This document shows, in pieces, positions 9,478 through 17,050 of a stretch of DNA of 47,075 nucleotides. The position numbers were made by a program, and so were the translations under genes. Each line of letters starts with the position of its first letter. Position 1 is the stretch's first letter. This DNA is from Erysipelotrichaceae bacterium. Lineage in GTDB: Bacteria; Bacillota_I; Bacilli_A; Erysipelotrichales; Erysipelotrichaceae. Location of the stretch: assembly GCA_017432895.1 (NCBI GenBank), contig JAFRIG010000061.1:1-47075 (forward strand), in the 5' to 3' direction. Under the pieces are notes generated by a model. The model made no database searches and had not been told where the DNA came from. It worked only from the letters and a program-made list of their open reading frames with translations.

Positions 9478-10290
9478 ATGGCTGTTTTAAGGATCAACTT
9501 TCTTTCCCGTTACCTGGGCCGTCAGGTCGATTTCAATGCGATCGTTCCCTCCTGGACTTTAAAAAGAGCCAGTGAAGAAAAATACGAAGACATCTACGAT
9601 ACTTCACTCCGATACAAGGTCCTGATTTTGTTACATGGCTTTTCCGGGGACTGCAACGACTATCTCAATTTCACTTCCATCACCCGATATGCCGAAGATT
9701 AAAAGATCGCCGTCATCATGCCTTCAGGCTTCAACGGCGGCTACAGCGATCATGAAACAGGCGACAAGCTGCACAACTTCGTTGCCAAGGAACTGCTGGA
9801 AGTCTGCCGCTACATGTTGCCCATATCCGATAAAAGAGAAGACACCTATATCGCCGGTCTTTCCATGGGTGGACAGGGGGCAGCCAAAATAGCGCTGGCT
9901 CATCCGGAGATCTTCTCCGAAGTCTTCTGCATGTCCGGTGCACCGGCCTCTTTAGATGGCAACAATTCAAAAGTATCTTTGGACTGGTTTGGCAAGGAAG
10001 AGGAAGTCTACCACGGCTCACCTGCCCTTGATCCGGAGAAAATAAGAGGTACCAAAGAAGATGCCTACTACATGGCTAAGAAGAACGTTGAAGACAAAGT
10101 CCAGTTACCGAAATTTAAATTCACCATCGGCGACAAAGACTTCCTCATTAAGACTGTCGACAACTTCCAGAAATATCTCAAAGACCTGGGTTACGATGTC
10201 GAATACGAAGTGATCCCGGGCTATGGCCACGAATGGGACTTCTGGGATCTCAAGATCAGAGAAGCTCTCTATTCCTGGTTCACTATTTAA
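9478..10290 (+). pseudogene. Alpha/beta-hydrolase esterase (tributyrin/acetyl esterase type), interrupted by an in-frame stop
   Basis: Read through, this is one 270-codon esterase of the EstA/FrmB-like group (putative esterase, PF00756-like). The nucleophile motif is GLSMGG, a probable acid Asp lies in GDKDFL, and the catalytic His is in GYGHEWDFW. A TAA at 9700-9702 stops the frame after 74 codons. Without any shift the same frame continues with KIAVIMPSGFNGGY, exactly the next strand of the fold. One base substitution, for example from AAA, CAA or GAA, explains it. Translation starts at 9478 after AAAAGGAG; the in-frame ATG at 9718 has no ribosome site and would lack the first strands. The rest of the reading frame looks undamaged, so the change is recent, a sequencing error, or in a mixed population. 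Confidence 0.85.
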
Positions 10291-10293
10291 CAC

Positions 10294-10320
10294 AAACATC
10301 CGCCAAACGGCGGATGTTTT
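10294..10320. terminator. Bidirectional terminator between esterase and metallophosphoesterase
   Basis: An 11-bp perfect stem (AAACATCCGCC / GGCGGATGTTT) encloses AAAC, with T-rich ends on both strands. It sits between two convergent genes. Confidence 0.85.
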
Positions 10321-11067
10321 CTAATCCATGATCTTTTTGGGGACCCAATTCAGATAATCGCCTGATACCAGTGAATATTCCCGACCATTGAACTGCCCCT
10401 GTATGCTGTCATGGAAACGTTTGGCTCCATGGCAATGGGCATAAATGACCTGATCGACATCATACTGTTCGGCAAGCTGGGTGAAGATCGATTCACTTTC
10501 CATGATGTTGGTCGGCGGATAATGCAGAAACATGATGAACTTCTTATAACCGTCAGCCCTGGCTGCTTCAAACGACCTGATCAGTCTGCCGGCCTCTCTT
10601 TCCACGAGCTTGGCCGCATGAGCTTCCTTTTCCTCATCCCAGCCAATTATCCTGCCTTTGCGGTCTAGATAGTAAGGGCCTTCAAAGGTATAGCCCTTGG
10701 AAGCGATGAGGGCATATTCGCCATAGACCTCGTAGCCATCCTGCAAAAAATTAAGTTGCGGCGCAAACTTCTCATTGAGTTTCTTTGTCTTGCCTGCATC
10801 CCAGAACATGTCGTGATTACCTCTGGTCAGGATCTTTTTTCCGGGCAGGGCTCTTATATAATCGAAGTCCTTTTCACATTGACTCAGATCCTTGCCCCAG
10901 CTGTGATCACCGACCAGAACCAGCGTGTCATCATCTTTTATCATCCTTGCGCAGTTTTCTCTGAACTTTTCTTCATGACCCTTCCATAGCGGATCAAAAA
11001 GCTGAACTTCCGATTTGAGTTCACATTGAAAATGAAGATGCAGGTCACCGATCGCATAAAGACTCAT
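10321..11067 (-). CDS. Calcineurin-like metallophosphoesterase
   Basis: 248 residues. Metal-ligand motifs occur in order: GDLHLHF, GDHSWG, GNHDMFWD, LHYPPT and HCHG. These cover the D-x-H, G-D, G-N-H-D, H and G/C-H-x-H signatures of the superfamily. The length and the GDHSWGKDL motif resemble small cytoplasmic YkuE/YfcE-like phosphohydrolases whose natural substrates are unknown. No signal peptide. The ATG at 11067 follows GAAGGAA by about 6 nt, and TAAAAT some 25 nt upstream could be its -10 box. Single gene. Confidence 0.9.
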   Translation of the reverse strand: MSLYAIGDLHLHFQCELKSEVQLFDPLWKGHEEKFRENCARMIKDDDTLVLVGDHSWGKDLSQCEKDFDYIRALPGKKILTRGNHDMFWDAGKTKKLNEKFAPQLNFLQDGYEVYGEYALIASKGYTFEGPYYLDRKGRIIGWDEEKEAHAAKLVEREAGRLIRSFEAARADGYKKFIMFLHYPPTNIMESESIFTQLAEQYDVDQVIYAHCHGAKRFHDSIQGQFNGREYSLVSGDYLNWVPKKIMD

Positions 11068-11196
11068 ATGATTTCCTTCTCTACAATTTTATCACGCTTA
11101 TCTCACCTCAAAGATAGATGCCGTTTTGTTTCCAAAGAGGCAATCTTTTCAATAACAGCTGAGGAAACAAATTGATCGATAGCTGAAGTATTTCAT

Positions 11197-11330
11197 GTCA
11201 ACTACTCGGCCATGAATGACCGAGCTTGTAACTATCCGGTGGTACTAGCGACTTGCGTCTTCCACCTTTGTTGCATCTGATTATTTAGAAGCTGATGTTA
11301 CATCAGGGGCGATTGACTGCGCCCCACCCA
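11197..11330 (-). ncRNA. Probable omega-RNA (TnpB guide RNA scaffold)
   Basis: In IS605-family elements the 3' end of tnpB and the following right end are processed into an RNA that guides TnpB. Here about 85 nt lie between the tnpB stop at 11281 and the right-end TTGAC, closing with the 8-bp hairpin at 11224-11205. The 5' boundary inside tnpB is a guess. If the right end is correct, the guide would be the flank at 11196-11177 on the minus strand, beginning ATGAAATACT. The hairpin and position are seen; the function is inferred from the family. Confidence 0.5.
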
Positions 11331-12456
11331 GAGAAGACATGCTTCCCTGAGACTCTACGAGGTACTCAATTCCCATCCGGTAGAGATTCATTGCTCCGAT
11401 GCGATCGTCATTGGAAGTATAACCGCAGTTGGTACATACGAAAGTATGTACTTTCTTATGGCGCGATCTCTTGTCAATGTGTCCGCATTTGGGGCAGGTT
11501 TGTGAAGTGTAGGTTGGATCAACTTTTATGACCTTCTGTCCATTCTCAGAGGCTTTATAGCCAAGTTTCTGTTCAAGATCATAAAAGCTCCAGCTCACCG
11601 CTTCATAGCGATCCTTCCTTAATACTCTTTCAGTGGCATGCCGGATCCCCTTGAGATCCTCAAGGACGAAGAGTGTGCCTTTGGGGTTTGATTCAACGAG
11701 TGCCTTTGATACGCAATGATTGACATCACGCATCCAACGGTTTTCTCTTTGACCAATGGCTTTCAATCTTCGTCTTGCCGAAGGGGTCTGCTTTGACTGA
11801 AGTTCGCGTCTTAGTTCCTTGTAGTGAGCTCTTTTATTCTTGATGGCTCTGCCGCTGTAAAATTTGGATCTGCCTTTGCTGTCATAGGTGTTGGCTAGAA
11901 AGTTTATGCCCCTGTCTATGCCGACTACGTTGACGACATCTGTGTCGTTTAAGATGTCCATCTCAGCTGAAACCGATATGTGCAGAAAGAACTTTCCGTG
12001 CTTACATACGACTTTGGCAGTGCCAAAAGAGTAAACGGTCTTGTCAAAATATCTCTCCACGCCTTTAATGTCATAGGTGCACTTAACGCGACCATACAAT
12101 GTTCCAACAGAAAATCTTTCCTTGTTCAGAGAGTAGTCTCTGTTCCATGATAATGTCATTTGCGGGTTTTTGTATTCACACAAGGTCCAAGGATTTCTGT
12201 TCGTCCTGTTTGTTTTGTATGAACCTATCACCGTTCTTACAACATTGCATGCCATCTGTGAGGGAAGACCGTATTCACTTCGCAATGTGGCGTATGTATG
12301 CTTTTGCACAGATACTTGCGACAGGTCTTTTGTCCTGAAGATATACTCAGACACAAAAGCACAGCCTTTTGCATAGACCCTAATGCTTTCAAGCAGAAGT
12401 TGAGCATCTTTTTCTTGTGGATGTATCTGTACTTTGGCAGTCTTAACTGATTCCAT
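11281..12456 (-). CDS. tnpB: TnpB, RNA-guided nuclease of IS200/IS605 elements (OrfB)
   Basis: 391 residues, full length for the family. The RuvC-like catalytic acids are present: Asp in VVGIDRGINFLA, Glu in FVLEDLKG, and Asp in SNDDRIGAMNL. A four-cysteine zinc ribbon (CPKCGHIDKRS ... CTNCGYTS) lies between the last two. The N-terminal helix-turn-helix region (SVKTAKVQIHPQEKD, then SQMACNVVRTVIGSY) is intact, so the protein is probably active. TnpB cleaves DNA next to the element's target motif using an RNA from its own 3' end. ATG at 12456 has only a weak ribosome site; a TATAAT about 18 nt upstream on the minus strand could be its promoter. It stands alone and is flanked by genes of unrelated composition. 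Confidence 0.93.
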   Translation of the reverse strand: MESVKTAKVQIHPQEKDAQLLLESIRVYAKGCAFVSEYIFRTKDLSQVSVQKHTYATLRSEYGLPSQMACNVVRTVIGSYKTNRTNRNPWTLCEYKNPQMTLSWNRDYSLNKERFSVGTLYGRVKCTYDIKGVERYFDKTVYSFGTAKVVCKHGKFFLHISVSAEMDILNDTDVVNVVGIDRGINFLANTYDSKGRSKFYSGRAIKNKRAHYKELRRELQSKQTPSARRRLKAIGQRENRWMRDVNHCVSKALVESNPKGTLFVLEDLKGIRHATERVLRKDRYEAVSWSFYDLEQKLGYKASENGQKVIKVDPTYTSQTCPKCGHIDKRSRHKKVHTFVCTNCGYTSNDDRIGAMNLYRMGIEYLVESQGSMSSLGGAQSIAPDVTSASK

Positions 12457-12593
12457 AATAATTCTCTAAAATTATTATATCACATTATTTAGTGAATAAT
12501 TACATGTATAAACCAATTCCTCTCCCATATGAATAAGGGAGAAACCTTGGTTATTTATTATTGAATTATTTCTAAGAACAGAAGCATCAAGTT

Positions 12594-12680
12594 TATAATA
12601 ATCGACAAAAATGTAGAATTCTACAAGATTTTGGATTAAAGCTGGTATAATAAAATCGACAAAAATGTAGAATTCTACAA
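12594..12680 (+). promoter_or_regulatory. Duplicated promoter plus palindromic repeat upstream of the first DUF4143 ATPase
   Basis: Two identical 27-nt units lie at 12600-12626 and 12654-12680, 54 nt apart. Each begins AATCGACAAAAA and contains the perfect 14-bp palindrome TGTAGAATTCTACA (12612-12625 and 12666-12679). Each is preceded within 0-2 nt by TATAAT (12594-12599 and 12646-12651). The second unit runs straight into the ribosome site AAAAAAGGAG and the ATG at 12694. In RNA each palindrome can fold as a 5-bp hairpin with an AAUU loop. This looks like tandem promoters with operators, or a leader hairpin controlling translation. Confidence 0.7.
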
Positions 12681-12693
12681 AAAAGGAGATCAA

Positions 12694-14004
12694 ATGATAA
12701 AAAGAGACAAGTACCTGAATCTGCTTATCAGCAATAAAGAAAACGGCTTTCCTAAGGTTATTACAGGAGTTAGAAGGTGTGGGAAATCTTATCTTTTAAA
12801 AGAGATCTATAAACAATATCTTTTAGATCAGGGTGTTTCTGAGGATAATATTCTTTTGATCGAATTGGATGATGATAAAAACAGCAAATATCATGATCCT
12901 TTAGAACTGGGAACATATGTAAGGGAACGTTGTAAGGGAAAAACGATGTGTTACGTATTTCTGGATGAAATACAGGAAGTTTACACGATTGTAAATCCCA
13001 ATCTTACTGATGGAAAACATGTATTGGCCAGGAAAAACGATGAACATGTGATAAGTTTTGTAAATGTGGTGCTTGGCTTGTCCAGAGAAAAAAACATCGA
13101 TCTATATGTGACAGGTTCAAATTCAAAAATGCTATCGACGGATATCATTACCGAATTCAGAGACAAAGCAGTTAATATAAATCTGTCTCCATTGTCGTTT
13201 GAAGAATTTTTCAACTTCAAAAGCGGATCTGCTGCTGAAGCTTTCTATGAATATATGCAGTTCGGCGGGATGCCTTTGACTGTTTTGAAAGAAAAAGAAG
13301 ATGATAAAAAAGAGTATCTGACTAACCTGTTTGAAACGACATATTTCAAAGATATTCTTGAACATAATCATTTAAAACGAAGTGAATCATTAGATGAATT
13401 GTGTAACATCATCAGTGAGCAGACAGGCCAATTGTTGAACAGTAAAAGAATAGCTGATACATACCGGAGCGTAAAACACGAATCAATTGATAAAGAAACC
13501 GTTGAGAAATACTTGGGTTTTTATAAGGATGCCTTTTTATTGAGACAAGCCGGAAGGTACGATATAAAAGGCGGATCAGAAATAGGGGCTCTCAGAAAAT
13601 ACTATTTTGTTGATACCGGCTTGAGAAATGCAAGGCTGAATTTTGTTTTTCCTGACGAAGGACAGATGCTGGAAAACATAATATATAACGAGTTGATCTA
13701 TAATGGCTACACCGTAAATATCGGCACATTTGATAATGTTGAAAAAGATGAAAACGGGAAATCAATAAGAAAAACATATGAAGTTGATTTTTATGCAAAA
13801 AAGAACAACAGGTTTTATTACATTCAGGTGGCTGATAATATCAGCGATAGTAAAACCAGACAAAGAGAAATAAAACCATATGTATTATTGAATGATGAAA
13901 TAATAAAAATAATCGTAATTAATAAACCGGTTAATGAATCCAGAGATGAACATGGTTATACTATTATCGGTGTTACAGATTTCCTGCTAAGATATATCAA
14001 ATAA
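12694..14004 (+). CDS. AAA-family ATPase with DUF4143 C-terminal domain (copy 1)
   Basis: 436 residues. The N-terminal AAA domain has Walker A GVRRCGKSYLL and Walker B CYVFLDEIQ, with sensor region YVTGSNSKML. The C-terminal DUF4143 part has the conserved YYFVDTGLRNARL, then EVDFYAKKNNRFYYIQVAD. The last motif recalls the core of PD-(D/E)xK nucleases, but the usual catalytic E-x-K is IQV here, so nuclease activity is doubtful. Members are widespread in gut anaerobes, often in several copies, and their role is unsettled. Codon use is clearly more AT-rich than in neighbours, suggesting transfer. Paralogue of the gene at 30956, sharing the KRDKYL start and RRCGKSYLLK. AAAAGGAG precedes the ATG. 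Confidence 0.88.
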   Translation: MIKRDKYLNLLISNKENGFPKVITGVRRCGKSYLLKEIYKQYLLDQGVSEDNILLIELDDDKNSKYHDPLELGTYVRERCKGKTMCYVFLDEIQEVYTIVNPNLTDGKHVLARKNDEHVISFVNVVLGLSREKNIDLYVTGSNSKMLSTDIITEFRDKAVNINLSPLSFEEFFNFKSGSAAEAFYEYMQFGGMPLTVLKEKEDDKKEYLTNLFETTYFKDILEHNHLKRSESLDELCNIISEQTGQLLNSKRIADTYRSVKHESIDKETVEKYLGFYKDAFLLRQAGRYDIKGGSEIGALRKYYFVDTGLRNARLNFVFPDEGQMLENIIYNELIYNGYTVNIGTFDNVEKDENGKSIRKTYEVDFYAKKNNRFYYIQVADNISDSKTRQREIKPYVLLNDEIIKIIVINKPVNESRDEHGYTIIGVTDFLLRYIK

Positions 14005-14021
14005 TTATTGCCATTCTAAAA

Positions 14022-14060
14022 GGATGCTCAACAAAGTTATCAGAAATTTGTTGAGCATCC
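14022..14060. terminator. Bidirectional 14-bp hairpin terminator
   Basis: GGATGCTCAACAAA pairs perfectly with TTTGTTGAGCATCC across an 11-base loop. On the minus strand it is followed by TTTT, making it a good terminator for the glycosidase gene; it also ends the convergent ATPase transcript. Confidence 0.8.
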
Positions 14061-14070
14061 GTTCATATTA

Positions 14071-16398
14071 TTATGCGATCGTATATTCGATCTTGACCTC
14101 TTCTAAACCGGAAGCTCTGATATAAAGAACAGCCTGGCCTTTTTCGCCGGTCGTCTTTACATAAGTGCCACCCATACCGCCTTCCGCTGTTACGACACTT
14201 GGACCGACTAATGTGATCGGACCCTGCGTCTCAAAGCAGATCGGAAGCTGAGCATAAGGAGCGATGTTATTGTTTTCATCAAGGACTCTGATCCTGATGG
14301 CGGCCATATCGTAGCTGTCTTTTTCAATCAGTTCAGCAGAACTGTTTTTGACTTCCAGATGCAGTTTGTGGCTGGGGCATAAGAGCCTGGTAGCTACGAC
14401 CTTGCCTTCCTTGATGGCATCGAAACGCCAGATCGTCGCTTCCCCGCCCCAGTTGCCGACATACTTGCCATAGAGATCCCTGGCTTGGGAGTCAGTGATC
14501 TTATAGCGGTTCTTGCAGATAAGATACTTGGCTTTATAGATGGCCGGCAAGCCATCGACGCCATAGCGGCTTATGGCCAGTAAGACATCGTGGAACAGTT
14601 CAGCCTTTTCATCCTCAAAGCCTTCCCTTTCCTTTAAAAGTTCGCCGATCAGGTCGTCGATATGTAAAGGACCGTGGTTTAAAGCTTCGAATTCGCTTTC
14701 GCTGTATTCCTTGACGAAATCGTCATTCTTATATAATTTCACGCTGTCTGCGTTGGTGAAAACATAGAAACCTTGGATGGCACCACCGGGATAATCGCCA
14801 ATGTCCATCGTCGAAGAAGTCTCCAGCACGATGTTCTCATCACCCTGGCTGGCATAGACGTAGGAAGCCAGCTTGGGATTGCGGAACATATCCATGACGC
14901 CATGGTAACAGATGCGATCTCCTGAACCGAAATCCTTATGCGTAGCATAGTCGAACATGCACCACTGGAAGACACCCGCATGTTCGCCGGAACCTAGAGC
15001 GCCGTTCATGACCCGCGCATGACGCAGGGCATGTTCTTCCCTTAGCTCCCACTTGTCAAAAGCCTTCGTCGGGAACATGTGACCATTGGCCTCCGAGATC
15101 AGATAGCCCTTCTTCATATCAGGAGTGATGTCTCTTTTCTTTCTGACTGGCGCATTATCGCCTTTGTGGGAGAAGTCGTTGAAGGCGTAGACGTCTTCCA
15201 GAAGACTGGATTTGACGATGTATCTGACCCCCGAAGTCGGACGGGTCGGATCGAGGCGATGAGCGATCTCGTTGGTTTGCGTATAGAATTCATCGTCGTC
15301 CTGGGACTCGTTGATCCGCACACCCCACAAGACGATACTGGGGTGGTTGCGATATTGAAGAACCATCTCCTCCACCTGCTTGCAGGCGACTTTTTTCCAG
15401 TCGTCATTGCCGATGTGCTGCCAGCCCGGGATCTCCGTAAATACCAGCAGGCCCATCTCATCGCAGGCATCGATGAAGGCCTGAGATTGGGGATAGTGGG
15501 AAGTACGCACCGCATTGCAGCACAGCTCTTCCTTTAAGATCCTGGCATCTTCCACCTGTAAAGAATCGGATACCGCATAACCGACATAGGGATAGCACTG
15601 ATGACGATCCAGTCCTCTCATCACCAGCCTTTCGCCATTGAGATAGAAACCGTCGGCTTTGAACTCGATCGTACGGAAACCGAAACGAACTTCTTTTCTA
15701 GCCCCGTTAGGCAAGATGACCTCGCACAGATAGAGCTTAGGATCATCGACACTCCAGTTTCGGATGCGATCGACCGAGAAAGTCGTCTCATTGTTTCTGG
15801 TCGTATACTCGCACAATACTTCGCCATTTAATTCCTTGATATGGATGGTCTTTTCGACCTTGTCGTTGCCCTCTATCTGCATCTCTACATGAACCGTATT
15901 GAGTTCCGGCGTGGATACAAACAGATCGGAAATGTATTCTTTTTCTTCGATCAAAAGATGGACCGGACGATAAATACCGCCGTAAGTCAGATAGTCGATG
16001 ACAAAACCAAACGGCGGGATCGCCGGATTTTCCGTGGAATCCAGACGTACAGCCACCTCACACTCTTCACCCGCTTTGACATAGTCGGTGATCTCCGCTT
16101 TAAAAGCCGTATAACCGCCTAAATGGGTCATCAGTTTCTTGCCATTGACATAAAGCGTCGCGATATGAGCTGCCCCATCAAACTGCAGAAAGACTCGCTT
16201 GTCTTTAGCCTCTTCAGGGATAAAGACCTTGCGACGATAGCCGCTGATCATCTGATACTCGTTATGATCGATATAGTGCAAAGGAAGCTCTTTTACTGTA
16301 TGAGGGATCCTGACTTCTTCGACCTCTTCATCACGACCGTTTAAAAAAGCTTCGCTCCAGTTTCTCGTAAATTGCCAGTTGTCGTTTAAACTCTGCAT
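14071..16398 (-). CDS. Glycoside hydrolase family 2 (beta-galactosidase-like)
   Basis: 775 residues. A sugar-binding jelly roll (about 1-155) comes first, then an immunoglobulin-like domain (about 160-245) and a TIM barrel (about 250-530). Beta-sandwich domains of the GH2 type complete it. The acid/base Glu is in WGVRINESQDD (E364) and the nucleophile Glu in YLISEANGH (E436). The GLDRHQ and RTSHYPQS motifs are GH2 hallmarks. No signal peptide, so it probably acts on imported oligosaccharides or glycosides. It could be a beta-galactosidase or a relative with another specificity; the sequence alone does not decide. A clear AGGAG precedes the ATG at 16398. Monocistronic, with no transporter next to it. 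Confidence 0.9.
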   Translation of the reverse strand: MQSLNDNWQFTRNWSEAFLNGRDEEVEEVRIPHTVKELPLHYIDHNEYQMISGYRRKVFIPEEAKDKRVFLQFDGAAHIATLYVNGKKLMTHLGGYTAFKAEITDYVKAGEECEVAVRLDSTENPAIPPFGFVIDYLTYGGIYRPVHLLIEEKEYISDLFVSTPELNTVHVEMQIEGNDKVEKTIHIKELNGEVLCEYTTRNNETTFSVDRIRNWSVDDPKLYLCEVILPNGARKEVRFGFRTIEFKADGFYLNGERLVMRGLDRHQCYPYVGYAVSDSLQVEDARILKEELCCNAVRTSHYPQSQAFIDACDEMGLLVFTEIPGWQHIGNDDWKKVACKQVEEMVLQYRNHPSIVLWGVRINESQDDDEFYTQTNEIAHRLDPTRPTSGVRYIVKSSLLEDVYAFNDFSHKGDNAPVRKKRDITPDMKKGYLISEANGHMFPTKAFDKWELREEHALRHARVMNGALGSGEHAGVFQWCMFDYATHKDFGSGDRICYHGVMDMFRNPKLASYVYASQGDENIVLETSSTMDIGDYPGGAIQGFYVFTNADSVKLYKNDDFVKEYSESEFEALNHGPLHIDDLIGELLKEREGFEDEKAELFHDVLLAISRYGVDGLPAIYKAKYLICKNRYKITDSQARDLYGKYVGNWGGEATIWRFDAIKEGKVVATRLLCPSHKLHLEVKNSSAELIEKDSYDMAAIRIRVLDENNNIAPYAQLPICFETQGPITLVGPSVVTAEGGMGGTYVKTTGEKGQAVLYIRASGLEEVKIEYTIA

Positions 16399-16481
16399 TT
16401 TAATCTCCTATCTGTCGGTATTATTTATCTTTCTCACTGTTTTAATTTTAACATCATTAACTAAGCCATAGAACATTTTGC

Positions 16482-16538
16482 TTGACGAAGCCGAAAACAT
16501 ATTATATACTGTTAGCAGTCTAAGCACTAGAGTGCTAA
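16482..16538 (+). promoter_or_regulatory. Sigma-A promoter overlapped by a CIRCE (HrcA) operator
   Basis: TTGACG (16482-16487) and TATACT (16505-16510) are separated by 17 bp, a near-consensus vegetative promoter. One base downstream of the -10 box lies TTAGCAGTC, N9, GAGTGCTAA (16512-16538). The CIRCE consensus is TTAGCACTC, N9, GAGTGCTAA, so only one of 18 positions differs. The position over the start site is where HrcA blocks groESL and dnaK promoters. The gene downstream is therefore predicted to be heat-shock induced. Confidence 0.85.
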
Positions 16539-16552
16539 AGGAGGGCCAAATA

Positions 16553-16990
16553 ATGAATTTTACGATCAATGATGTGGATCAGGTCATCGCCAGGACTAAC
16601 TGCAGTTATGAAGAAGCTAAAGAAGCGCTGATCGAAGCAGACGGCGTGGTGATCGACGCGATCATCTACTTACAGAAGAAGGACGATCCTACCAACTTCT
16701 TCCGTGGCTTTGCGAAAGACTTCACTGAAGATACGCAAAGAACTGTCGAATCGGTTGCCGAAAAGATAAGAGACGCCATTGAAACAGGCAATGCCGAAAG
16801 GATCGAAGTCAGAGACAGCCAGGACAAGAAGATCTTCTCCCTGTCACTGACCGCCGGCGCGGTTGCCGGAACCATCACCCTGCTCTATGGCGGTTTGCCT
16901 TTTGCGGTGATATCTGCCCTGATCGCCAAGTACGGACTCAACTGTCAGTTTGTGCTGATCAGAAAAGACGGCAGCGTTAGCCGCTTCTAG
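16553..16990 (+). CDS. DUF4342 protein with N-terminal UBA-like domain, predicted heat-shock gene
   Basis: 145 residues. The first 40 residues (INDVDQVIARTNCSYEEAKEAL, then ADGVVIDAIIYLQ) have the UBA-like three-helix pattern also seen at the N-terminus of EF-Ts and NAC. A charged linker follows, then the DUF4342 module: EVRDSQDKKIFSLSLTAGA and a hydrophobic hairpin (about 102-125). The hydrophobic part may dip into the membrane. The function of the family is unknown. The ATG at 16553 follows AAAGGAGGG at 16537-16545. The CIRCE operator on its promoter puts it under HrcA control and suggests a role in proteostasis or envelope stress. Confidence 0.85.
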   Translation: MNFTINDVDQVIARTNCSYEEAKEALIEADGVVIDAIIYLQKKDDPTNFFRGFAKDFTEDTQRTVESVAEKIRDAIETGNAERIEVRDSQDKKIFSLSLTAGAVAGTITLLYGGLPFAVISALIAKYGLNCQFVLIRKDGSVSRF

Positions 16991-16998
16991 ACCTGATC

Positions 16999-17023
16999 AA
17001 CAGCCCCTTCCGGGCTGTTTTTT
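16999..17023 (+). terminator. Rho-independent terminator after the DUF4342 gene
   Basis: AACAGCCC and GGGCTGTT form an 8-bp stem around CTTCC, followed by a T-run. It separates the heat-shock gene from the adenosine deaminase gene, which has its own TATAAT at about 17026. Confidence 0.85.
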
Positions 17024-17050
17024 AATATAATGAAGAAAAAGGAGTTGTAA

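Larger units (their letters stand above)
11197..12585 (-). mobile_element. IS200/IS605-type element carrying tnpB only
   Basis: The element encodes an intact TnpB and no TnpA, so it is a tnpB-only derivative dependent on a transposase elsewhere. Read on the minus strand, the right end has an 8-bp hairpin (CTCGGTCA / TGGCCGAG, one G-T pair; 11224-11205) followed by TAG and TTGAC, which ends at 11197. This is the usual look of IS605-family right ends. For the left end, the nearest matching target pentamer is TTGAT, ending at 12586, which would put the first element base at 12585. An imperfect hairpin at 12542-12521 fits the left subterminal structure. The right boundary is fairly secure; the left one is tentative. 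Confidence 0.55.

Noticed and set aside
9700-9702. Programmed readthrough or recoding of the esterase stop
   Set aside because: The codon is TAA, not TGA or TAG, and no recoding element was seen; a mutation or sequencing error is simpler.
12594-12680. CRISPR-like repeat pair
   Set aside because: Only two units occur, each tied to a -10 box and the second to a ribosome site; there are no further spacers and no cas genes.
12475-12693. 72-codon minus-strand frame across the 27-nt repeats
   Set aside because: It only translates the two palindromic repeats (repeated VEFYIFVD) and has no ribosome site; the region is better explained as promoters and operators.
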